Shown here in pieces: positions 25,525 through 35,082 of a stretch of DNA of 64,000 nt (position 1 is the stretch's first letter; the number at the start of each line of letters is the position of its first letter). The position numbers were made by a program, and so were the translations under genes. The DNA lies in assembly GCA_900299145.1 (NCBI GenBank), contig OMIN01000098.1:86136-150135 (forward strand). Reading direction: 5' to 3'. The DNA is from Betaproteobacteria bacterium. GTDB lineage: Bacteria; Pseudomonadota; Gammaproteobacteria; Burkholderiales; SG8-41. Below the pieces are notes generated by a model. That model worked only from the letters and a program-made list of their open reading frames with translations, did not search any database and was not told the DNA's origin.

Positions 25525-27183
25525 TCAAAAGCCGAGCGCCAATCCACCCGGCCGCGGATCAGTGGCGCCGCGCAGCACGCCGTTTTTCCGATCGAGTTGA
25601 ATCAACTGTACCGCGCCGCCGCCCGACCAAGGGCCGAGCGCTTCGACATTGTGCCCCATGGCATTGAGCGCATCGCGTGTCGCCTGCGGCATGCGGCTCT
25701 CGGCGCGCAGTTGCGGCGTTTTGCCGAGGCTGCCCGGGTCGGTGCCGGGGAAGCTATACCAGCGCGGCGCGTCAATCGCATCCTGCAGCGACATGCCGTG
25801 ATCGATGAGGTTGGTGATGACCTGCGTGTTCACCTGCGTCTGCTGATCGCCGCCCGGCGTGCCGCCGACAAGCCACGGCGCGCCGTCCTTGCACACCATA
25901 TAAGCGTTTAGCGTGTGCATGGTGCGGCGGCCCGGCGCGATGACGTTGGGGTGATTCGGGTCGAGGCTGAAGCCGCGGCCTGCGCGGTTGTTCAGCGTGA
26001 TGCCGGTTTCGCCCGCGACAAAACATGAGCCGAACGAATTCGACAGGCTGTGGATGAACGACAACGCATTGCCGTTGCCATCCGCCACCGCGAAGTAACT
26101 CGTATCACCGTCGTGCTCGGGAATGACCGCGCCCGCCGGCCAGCGCGCCTGCTTCGGGTCAATCTCCGCGCGGCGTTTTGCCGCATGCGCTTTCGACATC
26201 AACGCTTCCAGCGGCCACTTCACAAACGCCGGATCGCCGGCGTAACGGTTGCGATCGGCGAAGGCGAGCTTCTTGGCTTCGGTGAGCAGATGCACGCGCT
26301 CTGCGCTCATCGCGTTGAGCGATTTCAGATCGAAGCCTTCGATGATGTTGAGCTGCTCCAGCAGTAGAAAGCCCTGCGACGGCGGCGCGGTTTCGTGCAC
26401 TGTGTAACCGCGATAGTCGGTGCTGATCGGCGCGTAGGTCACCGCCTGCTGGCGCGCGAAGTCGTCCAGTTCAAACAAGCCCCCCTGCGCCCTGCAATAG
26501 GCGACGATTTTCTCGGCGATTTCGCCGCGGTAAAAGGCTTCCGCGCCGCCTTTGGCCACCGCCCGTAGTGAACGCGCCAGCATCGGCGCGGCCCAGCGCT
26601 CGCCCATCGCCGGCGCGCGGCCATGGGGCAAATATTGCTTCCTGGAAAATTCGTATTGCGACAGCCGGTCGGCGCGCTCTTCGTAGCGGCGGCTGATGTA
26701 ATCCGTGATGGCGATACCTTCCTCGGCGAGCTTGATCGCGGGTTCCCACAACTCCGCCCACGGCATCGTGCCGTAGCGCTTCCAGATCGCTTCGTAAACG
26801 CTCACGCCACCCGGCACACTTGCCGCATGCACGCCGTCGAGCGGCATGTCCTTGTGACCGTGGCTGCGGTAATAATCGGCGGTGGCGCCGGCGGCGGCAA
26901 CACCGCTGCCGTTGTACGCCACCACTTCCTTTTTCTTCGCGTCGTGCAGCACCACGAACGCGTCGCCGCCCAAGCCGCATTTCATCGGCAGCAGCACGCC
27001 TTCCGCAGCCGCGATCGCAATTGCCGCATCAAACGCGTTGCCGCCTCGCTGCATGATCGACAGTCCGATAAACGCCGCCGCCGGGTGCGCGGACCCGACC
27101 ATGCCGCGCGTGCCAACCGCTTCCGGCCGCTGCACCGCGCGTTTACCCTCTGCCACGCTCAATCCCCACGATCCGTCGTCCAT
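25525..27183 (-). CDS. Gamma-glutamyltransferase-family N-terminal-nucleophile hydrolase
   Basis: 552 residues. The autoprocessing site is HDGDTSYFAVAD, with nucleophile Thr361. Other family marks are GGNAFDAAIA (47-56), KCGLGGDAFVV (68-78), and GGTPGGDQQTQ near the oxyanion region. No signal peptide is seen, so it is probably cytoplasmic. Members cleave gamma-glutamyl bonds of glutathione or related conjugates, or act as acylases. The specific substrate is unknown. Confidence 0.9.
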   Translation of the reverse strand: MDDGSWGLSVAEGKRAVQRPEAVGTRGMVGSAHPAAAFIGLSIMQRGGNAFDAAIAIAAAEGVLLPMKCGLGGDAFVVLHDAKKKEVVAYNGSGVAAAGATADYYRSHGHKDMPLDGVHAASVPGGVSVYEAIWKRYGTMPWAELWEPAIKLAEEGIAITDYISRRYEERADRLSQYEFSRKQYLPHGRAPAMGERWAAPMLARSLRAVAKGGAEAFYRGEIAEKIVAYCRAQGGLFELDDFARQQAVTYAPISTDYRGYTVHETAPPSQGFLLLEQLNIIEGFDLKSLNAMSAERVHLLTEAKKLAFADRNRYAGDPAFVKWPLEALMSKAHAAKRRAEIDPKQARWPAGAVIPEHDGDTSYFAVADGNGNALSFIHSLSNSFGSCFVAGETGITLNNRAGRGFSLDPNHPNVIAPGRRTMHTLNAYMVCKDGAPWLVGGTPGGDQQTQVNTQVITNLIDHGMSLQDAIDAPRWYSFPGTDPGSLGKTPQLRAESRMPQATRDALNAMGHNVEALGPWSGGGAVQLIQLDRKNGVLRGATDPRPGGLALGF

Positions 27184-27336
27184 ATTGTTTCACTCCGGTG
27201 AGTTCAAGCGCGTGAAGATAGGCCCGGTGACACGCAGTGGTCAAGCACGGGCGCGAAGAGACTTCTTGCGATGGGTTGCGCCGGTGGGCAGATTGGGCGG
27301 AGAATCCCTAGCCTATCCATTCGAGGGGAGATTGCC

Positions 27337-28293
27337 ATGACAGTGCAAGCGGTGGAATCGGTACGGGAAGCCAAGACTCAGCCACAGGCAGGCGCGGTAG
27401 AAGTGTCGCCCATGGCCATACATTGCGGCGCTGAGATTCGCGGCGTCGATTTGTCAAAGCCGCTGCCACCGGCTCATGTGAAAGCCGTGCGCGACGCGCT
27501 GCTTAAATGGAAAGTCGTATTTTTCCACGGGCAAACGCTGGATCACCGATCGCACATCGCCGCCGCGCGCCAATTTGGTGACACCACCGCCGGCCACGTG
27601 GTGTATGGCAGCGACGGCGAGTTTCCGCAGATTTACTCCGTGGCGAAAAACCGCAAGGCCAACCGCTTCCAGGGCCAAGTGCTGTTTCGCCCGTGGTCCG
27701 GCTGGCATACCGACATCACAGCCGCGGTGAATCCGCCGGCGGCATCGATGTTGCGTGGAGATGTGGTTCCGCCCTATGGTGGTGACACGCAATTCACCAA
27801 TCTGGTGGCGGCGTACAACGCGTTGTCGCCGACCATGCAGAAAATCGTCGACGGCCTGCGCGGCGTACATCGCTTCGCGCCGCCGCCGGGCGTGGCCGAA
27901 ACGCCGGAGTACCGCGAGCTGATGAAAAAGCGCACGCTGGTCACCGAGCACCCGATCGTGCGCGTGCATCCGGAAACCGGCGAGCGGGCGCTCTTTGTCA
28001 GTCCGTCGTTTCTGAAATCCATCGTCGGCATGTCTGCGCGCGAGAGCCAGGTGATGCTGGAGTTTTTGTGGGAGCACATCGTGCGCTCCGAATTCACCGT
28101 GCGGTTCCGCTGGTCGCCGGGTTGCGTCGCGTTCTGGGATAACCGCTCCACCGCACACCTTGCTCCGCGCGATATTTTCGATTCGGATTTCGAGCGGCAG
28201 TTTTATCGCGTGACGCTGGTGGGCGATGTGCCGGTGGGTGTCGATGGCAAGCCGTCGACTGCGCTGGAAGGCGTGCCGATTACCGCAGTATAG
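27337..28293 (+). CDS. TauD/TfdA-family Fe(II)/2-oxoglutarate dioxygenase
   Basis: 318 residues. H124-x-D126 (WHTDITA) and a distal His in TAHLAPRD form the iron triad, with FYRVTL supplying the 2-oxoglutarate Arg. It differs clearly from the copy at 8962, having a longer N-terminus and the insert KNRKANRFQGQVLF. ATG 27337 follows GAGGGGAG. The FAH-family gene lies 46 bases downstream, suggesting a shared pathway for an unknown acid. Confidence 0.9.
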   Translation: MTVQAVESVREAKTQPQAGAVEVSPMAIHCGAEIRGVDLSKPLPPAHVKAVRDALLKWKVVFFHGQTLDHRSHIAAARQFGDTTAGHVVYGSDGEFPQIYSVAKNRKANRFQGQVLFRPWSGWHTDITAAVNPPAASMLRGDVVPPYGGDTQFTNLVAAYNALSPTMQKIVDGLRGVHRFAPPPGVAETPEYRELMKKRTLVTEHPIVRVHPETGERALFVSPSFLKSIVGMSARESQVMLEFLWEHIVRSEFTVRFRWSPGCVAFWDNRSTAHLAPRDIFDSDFERQFYRVTLVGDVPVGVDGKPSTALEGVPITAV

Positions 28294-28310
28294 TATTGCG
28301 CAGATATATT

Positions 28311-28328
28311 GTAAGTATCTGTTTTATA
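28311..28328 (+). repeat. AT-rich dispersed element, copy 11 (short)
   Basis: Reads GTAAGTATCTGTTTTATA and is followed by AAAGGA and the ATG of the FAH-family gene, so here a ribosome binding site is kept. Confidence 0.75.
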
Positions 28329-28339
28329 AAGGAAATATT

Positions 28340-29128
28340 ATGAGCGAAAAATGGTGCCGATTTCAGGCTGGTGGTAAAGTTTCATTCGGCCGTATCGACG
28401 GCGACAGCGTGACGGCCATCGACGGTGAGCCGTGGGGCGCGCACACCGTGACGTCCAACAAACACGCGCTGTCGTCGGTAAAGCTGCTGATTCCGACCGT
28501 GCCGTCGACGTTTTACTGCGTCGGTATTAACTACCGCGAGCACATTATTCAGGCTGCAAAGCGCCGCGGCGTAGAGCCACAATTTCCGCAGCGGCCCGAC
28601 ATCGGCTACCGCGCCAACAACGCGTTGTGCGCGCATGAAGATCCGATTATCAAGCCGAAAGACGCTGGCGACATTTTCCAGTACGAAGGCGAACTCGTCG
28701 CCATTATCGGCAAGCAGGGCAAAAAAATCCCCAAGGAAAAGGCGCTGGATTACGTGTTCGGCTGGACCATCGGCAACGATGTGTCCGAGCGCACCTGGCA
28801 ACGCGGCGACCGCACGCTATGGCGCGGCAAAAACGCGGATACATTCAAACCGATGGGTCCGTGGATTGTCACCGGTCTGGATTACCGCAAGATGACCACG
28901 GTGGTGCGCCTGAACGGGCAGGAAGTCGACCGCTTCAACACCTGGGACATGATTCACGACGTCGAAACCTACATCGAGGAAGTCAGCAAGTACTGCACAC
29001 TGTATCCGGGCGATGTGATGTGGATGGGCACCGATGGCTCGCCGCGCAACATGAAGCCGGGCGACGTGTGCGAGGTGGATATCACCGGCATTGGTACGTT
29101 GCGTAACAAGGTGGTGCTGGAAAGCTAG
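28340..29128 (+). CDS. Fumarylacetoacetate hydrolase-family protein
   Basis: 262 residues, a single FAH domain. Metal ligands are visible in QYEGELVAIIG (E116, E118) and near D150 (IGNDVSERTWQ). The family hydrolyses or decarboxylates oxo-acids such as acylpyruvates, hydroxyhexenedioates or oxaloacetate. The neighbouring dioxygenase suggests a catabolic pathway. ATG 28340 with AAAGGA seven bases upstream. Confidence 0.9.
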   Translation: MSEKWCRFQAGGKVSFGRIDGDSVTAIDGEPWGAHTVTSNKHALSSVKLLIPTVPSTFYCVGINYREHIIQAAKRRGVEPQFPQRPDIGYRANNALCAHEDPIIKPKDAGDIFQYEGELVAIIGKQGKKIPKEKALDYVFGWTIGNDVSERTWQRGDRTLWRGKNADTFKPMGPWIVTGLDYRKMTTVVRLNGQEVDRFNTWDMIHDVETYIEEVSKYCTLYPGDVMWMGTDGSPRNMKPGDVCEVDITGIGTLRNKVVLES

Positions 29129-29201
29129 GCGGTGTGCCGCCAGCGGGGCGGCGGCGCGTTCAACTCAACCGCGTCCTAATCATCGGTTCCAATCGTTAGT
29201 T

Positions 29202-29954
29202 CTAATCGTCATTCACCGGAAAGCGCATCACCAGTGCTTCCAGCCCGACTGGCCCGGCGGTGATGTCGAACGCCGCTTCGTCAGGCTCGATGTATACCAT
29301 CGACCATTCGGGCAGCGCCCGTCCGTCAAGTTGCATGTTGCCGTTAGCTACGAATAGATATTGCCCGGAACCGATGCGGGTGTCCGGCACCGGCACGGAC
29401 ATGCCCGCGCCCAGGCGCAGCAGCTGTGCCGACATTTCGTCCTTGATTTCCTGCTCGAAAATCGGTTCCCACGCGGCTTCCTTGCGGTACTGCAGCACCG
29501 GCCGGGTAGAAAGTGCAATATGCGGCGAAATCCAGTTGCGCCGCTTGCTGGGCTTTAGTTTTTCGCGATAGCCGGGCTTGGACAAATACACTGGCGCGGA
29601 ATCGCCGATGCGGTTGCGAAGGGCGATGAACGTCAGCCCGTGCGGCCCGGCGACGAGCGGACCATAGGCCGAGTGATGATCCTTGTATTGCAGCATCAGC
29701 GGACGCACTTCTGTCTTGCCCATTACGCCCGCGCCCGACGGGAAAATCTGGAACTGCGCCACGCCGTGAAAATGCGGCAGGATGGTTTCGTTTGCCGACA
29801 TTTGCGTCATCAAGGCTTGCGGTCCGGATGAAACTTCAGCCGTGCTGTAGCGCGGCCCGAAGTAGGATGAGCCCCAATGTTCGATGCCGGTGCCGGGTGA
29901 GTTGACCGGCTTCAGATTGTCGAGCACTTCGGCGCCGTTTTTTGTATGAATCAC
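29202..29954 (-). CDS. Cupin-like protein, function unknown
   Basis: 250 residues, no signal peptide. The central part reads like a double cupin: ETILPHFHGVAQFQIFPSG near 56-74, and a second barrel around RLGAGMSVPVP and GQYLFVANGNMQLDG. The first motif keeps two His that could bind a metal. No family name is certain. It converges on the FAH gene and is divergently or independently transcribed from the hydratase gene. Confidence 0.65.
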   Translation of the reverse strand: MIHTKNGAEVLDNLKPVNSPGTGIEHWGSSYFGPRYSTAEVSSGPQALMTQMSANETILPHFHGVAQFQIFPSGAGVMGKTEVRPLMLQYKDHHSAYGPLVAGPHGLTFIALRNRIGDSAPVYLSKPGYREKLKPSKRRNWISPHIALSTRPVLQYRKEAAWEPIFEQEIKDEMSAQLLRLGAGMSVPVPDTRIGSGQYLFVANGNMQLDGRALPEWSMVYIEPDEAAFDITAGPVGLEALVMRFPVNDD

Positions 29955-30005
29955 GATGACTCCCTGCGGATGGATGGGCTGACGTTGTAACGTTAAGGCG
30001 GGCGG

Positions 30006-30788
30006 TTACATGCCCTTGAAAACCGGTTTGCGTTTTTCCTTGAACGCAGCCACTGCTTCACGGTGATCCTCGGTCTGCGAGCAGCGCGCCTGATTGTAGG
30101 CTTCGTGGTCCAGGCAATCCGCGAAGCTGCCGGTCTCTGCAGCGAACAAATTGCGCTTCACAGCGGCCACCGCCACCTGCGGCATGTCGGCGATGCGGCG
30201 TGCGATTTCCATGGTGGTGTTGCGCAAGTCAGCATCTTCCGCCACGCGATTGACGATGCCGAGTTTCAGCGCCTCGTCTGCACCCACCATGTCGGGCATC
30301 AGGAACAATTCGCGCGCCTTGGCTGTGCCCACCAGTCGCGTTAGCGTCCACGTACCGCCCCAATCGCCCGATAAACCGATTTTCAGAAACGCCGTGGTAA
30401 AGCGCGCCGATTTGCCCGCAATACGCAAGTCGCACGCAAGAGACATACTCATGCCCGCGCCGGCGGCAACACCATTCACCATGGCGATAATCACCTTCGG
30501 GTGCTTGCGCATTGCCATTGGAATCGAGTTCGAGAACTGAATGCCGCGCGCCCGTGATTCATAACCGCGTGCCGCGCGCTCTCCCATGCCCTTCACGTCG
30601 CCGCCTGAGCTGAAGGCGCGTCCAGCGCCGGTAATGACAATGCAGCGCACGTTGCTGTCGTCAGCGTAACGCTCCATCGCCGAAAGCAAACCGTTGCGAA
30701 TGTCCATCGACAGCGCGTTCAGCGCCTCGGGACGGTTAAGGGTAAGGACGGCGACGCCGTCTTCGATTGACTCCAGAAGATCTGCCAT
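30006..30788 (-). CDS. Enoyl-CoA hydratase/isomerase-family protein
   Basis: 260 residues. The CoA-binding core shows LNRPEALNALS (18-28), GAGRAFSSGGDVKGMG with the first oxyanion-hole region, and NGVAAGAGMSMSLACDLRIA with the second. It lacks the pair of catalytic glutamates at the usual place (LSGDWGGTW instead of EPGxGGT), so it may be an isomerase or another crotonase type. Start at 30788 chosen for TTAGGAG upstream. Confidence 0.88.
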   Translation of the reverse strand: MADLLESIEDGVAVLTLNRPEALNALSMDIRNGLLSAMERYADDSNVRCIVITGAGRAFSSGGDVKGMGERAARGYESRARGIQFSNSIPMAMRKHPKVIIAMVNGVAAGAGMSMSLACDLRIAGKSARFTTAFLKIGLSGDWGGTWTLTRLVGTAKARELFLMPDMVGADEALKLGIVNRVAEDADLRNTTMEIARRIADMPQVAVAAVKRNLFAAETGSFADCLDHEAYNQARCSQTEDHREAVAAFKEKRKPVFKGM

Positions 30789-30908
30789 GGGTGCTCCTAA
30801 CGTAGTTGACTTTCGTTGCAATCTTAACTCTAAACAATGTAGCCGCCGCAGTTGCTGCAGTCAAACCTGTCACATGCAAGTTTTTCACGGAGTCCGGAAC
30901 ATGATTCT

Positions 30909-32558
30909 TTACTTGTCGAATGTATTCGTCCGCCTTGCCCGTCGCACCGCAATCGGCGACACCGGCGACTGCCGCTCAAAGTACGCCACCAGTGCATCCA
31001 GATTCAGCACGCCCGCCACGCGGTTGCGGCCTAGGCGCAGGATGGGCAAGTTGTCGCCGCCGTCGGCAAGATAATTGTTGACGGTGATGCGGTAATCGCG
31101 ATCCAGTTGCAGGGGCTCACCGTTGATCACCACGCTGTTGCGAATGATGTGCGAGCCTTCCGGCAAATCGGGGTTCCACGCGAAGCCGGAACCTTTGGAA
31201 ATCTGCAGGCGGCGCAGGCCGTTGATGCTCCATTGCTGTTCGAGGAGTTGCAGCACTTCCTTGCCAGCAAGCGTCATGGTGACCAGATGGTTGCCGAAGG
31301 GTTGCACGGCGTAGAGCGCGGAGTAGGTTACCGTGCCGTCGCCCGTGTAATCCACCGGCACACGGATGCCACCAGGGTTCATGAACGCGACTTCGGCGCC
31401 CACGTCACGCGTGGCTTCCAGTTGCGCGTCGGCAATGAGTTGTCCGAGCGGCGATTCGCCATCGCCGTTCTGCACGTTGGAGATCGATTGCGTGACGCGG
31501 CCCACTGGGCGGTCCAGCCTTTTCAGCAGTTGCGCCTGGCGCACGGCGAGTGCCGCAAGCAGCGGGTTTTCCGGCAGGTCGGAGCGTACCACGTGGTTGA
31601 CGGCATGGGCTGACACCACGTCGCGCGTGGCGCGGTCGAGCTTCAGCTCAATGGCGGTGAGCGCGCGGCCAAACGAGCCCGCGCTGGTCAGGAGCCGCCC
31701 CTCTATGCGGCACACGTAAGCCTGATGCGTGTGGCCGCTGACGACGACATCGACCGCACGATCAAAGCGCTTGACGAGATCGATGATCGGCCCGCGAAAT
31801 TCAATGCAGTCGTTGGGCCCGCCGCGCTGGAATCCGCCCTGATGAATCAGCACCACGATGGCTTCAACGCCCGCCTGCTGTAGTTCGGGCACCAGTTTGT
31901 TCACGGTGTCGGCTTCATCGTGAAAATCCAGCCCGGCCACCGCCTTGGGTGAGAGAATCGCAGGCGTGCTTCTGAGCGTGACGCCAATGAACGCCACCCT
32001 GACGCCGCCGAATTCGCGCAGGGCGTAGGGCGCAAACAGCGTCTTGCCGGTATCGCGCACGGTGACATTGGCCGCGAGAAACTGAAACTTCGCACCTGCG
32101 AACGGCTGCCCGGATTTGCAGCCCTCGCGCGGGCAACCGCCGGATTGCAGGCGCCGCAGCTCGGCCACGCCGCGGTCAAATTCGTGATTGCCCACGCCGT
32201 TCAAATCAAGACCGAGGTTGTTCATGGCGTCAATCGCCGGTTCATCGTCAAAATAGCCGGAGGCAAGCGGCGACGCGCCCACCAGATCGCCCGCCGACAC
32301 AAATGCGAAGTGTTTGTGTTGCGCACGCAAGCCTTCAAGCACGGTGGCCATGCGTGCCACGCCACCCGAGGGGGTGCGCGTGAGTTCGCGCGTGACGGCA
32401 TTGATTTCTGGTAGCCCACCGGCGGGCAGTTCGAGATTGCCGTGGAAATCGTTGATTGCGGCGAGCATTACAATTACCGGGCCGCGCTCGGGGCCATGCG
32501 TGGCGCACGTGGCGAGTGCCAGCGCGAGTAGCGGCAGAATGAAGCGGGATGCAACCAT
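30909..32558 (-). CDS. Exported 5'-nucleotidase/metallophosphatase (UshA-like)
   Basis: 549 residues with a signal peptide, possibly lipid-anchored (LALATC). The metallophosphatase domain shows NDFHGNLE, GNHEFDRG and SGHTHQAY; the C-terminal nucleotidase domain shows MNPGGIRVP and NYLADGGDN. It probably releases nucleosides and phosphate from nucleotides in the periplasm. SoxB is a distant relative, but the intact UshA-type C-terminal domain argues for a nucleotidase. Confidence 0.88.
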   Translation of the reverse strand: MVASRFILPLLALALATCATHGPERGPVIVMLAAINDFHGNLELPAGGLPEINAVTRELTRTPSGGVARMATVLEGLRAQHKHFAFVSAGDLVGASPLASGYFDDEPAIDAMNNLGLDLNGVGNHEFDRGVAELRRLQSGGCPREGCKSGQPFAGAKFQFLAANVTVRDTGKTLFAPYALREFGGVRVAFIGVTLRSTPAILSPKAVAGLDFHDEADTVNKLVPELQQAGVEAIVVLIHQGGFQRGGPNDCIEFRGPIIDLVKRFDRAVDVVVSGHTHQAYVCRIEGRLLTSAGSFGRALTAIELKLDRATRDVVSAHAVNHVVRSDLPENPLLAALAVRQAQLLKRLDRPVGRVTQSISNVQNGDGESPLGQLIADAQLEATRDVGAEVAFMNPGGIRVPVDYTGDGTVTYSALYAVQPFGNHLVTMTLAGKEVLQLLEQQWSINGLRRLQISKGSGFAWNPDLPEGSHIIRNSVVINGEPLQLDRDYRITVNNYLADGGDNLPILRLGRNRVAGVLNLDALVAYFERQSPVSPIAVRRARRTNTFDK

Positions 32559-32649
32559 GGGGAAACTCTACCGCAAAAAACAATCCATGGCGCTCGCTCG
32601 TGTTAGAAGCACGCGGTAAACTTCGCGCACCTATTCTTGGCCTAGCCCC

Positions 32650-33642
32650 ATGCAACTCACCATCACCGAAGCCACTGATCTTGCCGTGCGCGCCCTCGTC
32701 CGTGCGGGCATGAGCATGGAAAGCGCCGGCATCACCGCCAATCATCTGGTCGATGCCGCGCTGTGCGGGCACGAATTTTCCAGTCTGCCGCGCGTGCTGG
32801 CTTTGGCCGAAGCGCTGCGCGACAAATCGCCCGCGCGCGCCACACGCGTGATTCGCGAGAATCACTGCTCGGCGCTGTTGGACGGTGGCGACAATGTGGC
32901 CTACGTGGTTTCGCTACTCGCCATCGACAAAGCCATCGACATCGCGCGCAAAAATGGTGTTGCGGTGGTGTGCGCCAACAACACGTGGTTTAGCGGGCGG
33001 CTTGCGTATTACGTCGAACGCGCGGCGCGGCAGGGCTTTATTGCCATGCACACCACTAACACCACCGCTCGGGTCGCGCCGTACGGCGGGGTCGACCGGC
33101 TGATGGGCACCAACCCATTTGCGATCGCGTTTCCGAGTGATGATGATCCCATCATTATCGACATCGGCACGTCGGCCACGACATGGGGCGACGTGGTGCT
33201 GGCGCGTACCAAGGGCGAACCGTTGGCCGAAGGCGTGGCGGTAAACCCCGCCGGGCAGGCAACGCGCGATCCGCAGGAAGCGCTCGACGGCGCGATTCTG
33301 CCGTGGGGGGGCGCGCGCGGCAGTGGCCTTGCGCTGGCGGTGCAGTTGCTGGGCATACTCGCCGGCAGCGAACTGGTGATCGACGACATCAGCAACTATG
33401 GGCTGTTCTTCGTGGTGATTGATCCAAAGCTTTTCATGCCGAGCGATCAATTCCCTGCCCGCGTGTCGGTGTTCCGGCAGGTGGTCACGTCGAACCGCGC
33501 TCAAACAGGCGCAGGTGCTGTGCGCATGCCGGGCGACAGCAGCCAGCAAAAACGCCGCGACAATCTGGCCAAGGGCACAATTTCGCTCGACGACACGGTG
33601 TATGCTCGGCTGCGCGAGTTGGCAGGCAATCTGCCGGGATAA
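32650..33642 (+). CDS. Ldh2-family malate/L-lactate-type dehydrogenase
   Basis: 330 residues. Family features are the N-terminal helical domain, the segment NNTWFSGRLAYYVERA, TTARVAPYGGVDRLMGTNPFA and the later GGARGSGLALAVQLLGILAG. These NAD(P)-dependent enzymes reduce 2-oxoacids or cyclic imino acids. Substrate unknown. Its stop codon overlaps one arm of an inverted repeat that encloses an AT-rich element. Confidence 0.88.
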   Translation: MQLTITEATDLAVRALVRAGMSMESAGITANHLVDAALCGHEFSSLPRVLALAEALRDKSPARATRVIRENHCSALLDGGDNVAYVVSLLAIDKAIDIARKNGVAVVCANNTWFSGRLAYYVERAARQGFIAMHTTNTTARVAPYGGVDRLMGTNPFAIAFPSDDDPIIIDIGTSATTWGDVVLARTKGEPLAEGVAVNPAGQATRDPQEALDGAILPWGGARGSGLALAVQLLGILAGSELVIDDISNYGLFFVVIDPKLFMPSDQFPARVSVFRQVVTSNRAQTGAGAVRMPGDSSQQKRRDNLAKGTISLDDTVYARLRELAGNLPG

Positions 33643-33676
33643 TTGTAACTATATGTTTTTATTGAATTTTATCCCG
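33635..33676. repeat. AT-rich dispersed element, copy 12, inside a hairpin
   Basis: CGGGATAA (33635-33642) and TTATCCCG (33669-33676) are perfect arms around the element GTAACTATATGTTTTTATTG AATT (33645-33668). The left arm includes the stop codon of the Ldh2 gene. The arms recall the CCGGGAT hairpins at 11771 and 14292. Confidence 0.8.
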
Positions 33677-33784
33677 ACTTTTAATCTGGGCGCCGCGCAG
33701 CGCAGGCGTGTTACCCGCCGGCCGCAAGGTGTTCCAACTAAACTGCGTTCAACCTGACCCAAAAACTCACACACGGAGGTTTCC

Positions 33785-34207
33785 ATGAAGCACTTGCCGT
33801 TTTCCACCAACGCCGTTGCCCTGCTCACCGCAGCCGTTATAGCCATCAGCCTGACCATGGCGCCCGCCGCACAAGCGCAAAACACGCGCGTTTTTGAACT
33901 GCGCACCTACTATGCACACGAAGGCAAGCTCGATGATTTGATGGCGCGCTTTCGCAATCACACGACGAAATTGTTTGAGAAACACGGCATGACCAACATC
34001 GGCTACTGGGTGCCACGCGAGCAACCGAATACGCTGACCTACGTGCTGGCGTACCCCAGCCGCGAAGCCGCCACCAAAAGCTGGGATGCTTTCCGCAAGG
34101 ATCCGGACTGGATCGCCGCGCGCACGGCCTCGGAGGCCAAAGGCCCGCTGGTGGTGAAAGTGGTGTCCGTGTTTATGGACCCGGCGGATTTCTCGGCACT
34201 GAAATAA
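33785..34207 (+). CDS. Exported NIPSNAP-family protein
   Basis: 140 residues. A signal peptide ending AAQAQ is followed by FELRTYYAHEGKLDDLMARF and the GYWVPREQPNTLTYVLAY segment, which are hallmarks of the NIPSNAP dimeric alpha/beta barrel. The biochemical role is unknown. ACGGAGG precedes the ATG. It stands alone between the Ldh2 gene and the convergent ankyrin gene. Confidence 0.88.
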   Translation: MKHLPFSTNAVALLTAAVIAISLTMAPAAQAQNTRVFELRTYYAHEGKLDDLMARFRNHTTKLFEKHGMTNIGYWVPREQPNTLTYVLAYPSREAATKSWDAFRKDPDWIAARTASEAKGPLVVKVVSVFMDPADFSALK

Positions 34208-34248
34208 CGAAAATCACGATGGGCAGTGAGCGCCGCGCGATCCCAGGA

Positions 34249-35031
34249 TTACTCGCAGCGCGCGCGGAAGGTCTCGCCGGGTTTTAACGATTCGGCGCAG
34301 CGCAGGATTTTTTCCAGATGCGTGTGTTTGTTTTTGAGCGCGAACTCCAGCGCCGTCATGCCGTTTTGCACGCGCACGCTGGCATTGGCCCCGGCACGCA
34401 GCAGTTGTAACGCGGCATTGCGGTGGCCCTGCATCGCCGCCATCATCAACGGTGTGTTGACGTAACTCACGCGGCCCTGCGCCGGGCCGTTGGCATTGGC
34501 GCCTTTCTTCAGCAAATACGCCAGCGCTTCCTCACGCCCGGCATAAGCCGCATAGGCGAGCGGTGTGTAGGCATTGATCTCGGCATTCTCGAGATTCGCG
34601 CCCGCTTCGGCCAGCAAACGCACTGCCTGGTCGTAGCGCAGTATCGCCGCGCCGCCGCGGTCACGATCATCGTCACTGAACAGCGCTGCCAGCATGAGCG
34701 CCGTGTCGCGATCCGGTGTGCGCGCATTGAGATCGGCCTTTTCCGCGATCAGATAGCGCAACACGTTAAGCGACGCATTGCGTGCGGCCGCCGTAACCAT
34801 CGGCGCCGCCGCGTAGCCAATGCCCGACGCGCTGTCGTTCACCGATAGCGCCTTTGCTTCCACCCGGGCACGCACGTAGCTGGCATCATCGATGGCGATC
34901 GCACCGCCAAGCGCCTGCGGATCGATTGGTCCGGCAGGCGGGCTAGTCGCACAGCCTGCCGCAACTGCCACGGTAGCGAACGCCACGGCCCATCGCGAGA
35001 AATTATCTAAGCATTTGTTTTTAAATAACAT
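34249..35031 (-). CDS. Ankyrin-repeat lipoprotein
   Basis: 260 residues. A lipoprotein signal (FATVAVAAGC, lipobox Cys at about 27) is followed by ankyrin repeats, for example DTALMLAALF, YTPLAYAAYAGREEALAYLL, NTPLMMAAMQGHRNAALQLL and MTALEFALKNKHTHLEKIL. It is probably anchored in the outer membrane and binds other proteins. The first codons (MLFKNKCLDN) are read from an AT-rich dispersed element, so the true start may be further in or the element has replaced the native 5' end. Confidence 0.85.
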   Translation of the reverse strand: MLFKNKCLDNFSRWAVAFATVAVAAGCATSPPAGPIDPQALGGAIAIDDASYVRARVEAKALSVNDSASGIGYAAAPMVTAAARNASLNVLRYLIAEKADLNARTPDRDTALMLAALFSDDDRDRGGAAILRYDQAVRLLAEAGANLENAEINAYTPLAYAAYAGREEALAYLLKKGANANGPAQGRVSYVNTPLMMAAMQGHRNAALQLLRAGANASVRVQNGMTALEFALKNKHTHLEKILRCAESLKPGETFRARCE

Positions 35032-35036
35032 TTTTA
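35008..35036 (+). repeat. AT-rich dispersed element, copy 13, overlapping a coding start
   Basis: Reads TAAGCATTTGTTTTTAAATA then ACATTTTTA. The minus-strand ATG at 35031 lies inside it, so the ankyrin lipoprotein begins within the repeat. Confidence 0.8.
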
Positions 35037-35082
35037 CAATGGCTATTTCAAGGTCAACGCAGTATAGCCAAAATCGAAACAC

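Noticed and set aside
29170..29214. Degenerate 13-base near-repeats (AATCATCGGTT, AATCGTTAGTT, AATCGTCATTC)
   Set aside because: Only three poor copies, one of them within a coding end; likely chance.
30909..32558. Candidate SoxB
   Set aside because: SoxB shares the metallophosphatase fold, but this protein has the UshA-type nucleotidase C-terminal domain and lies 25 kb from the sox genes.
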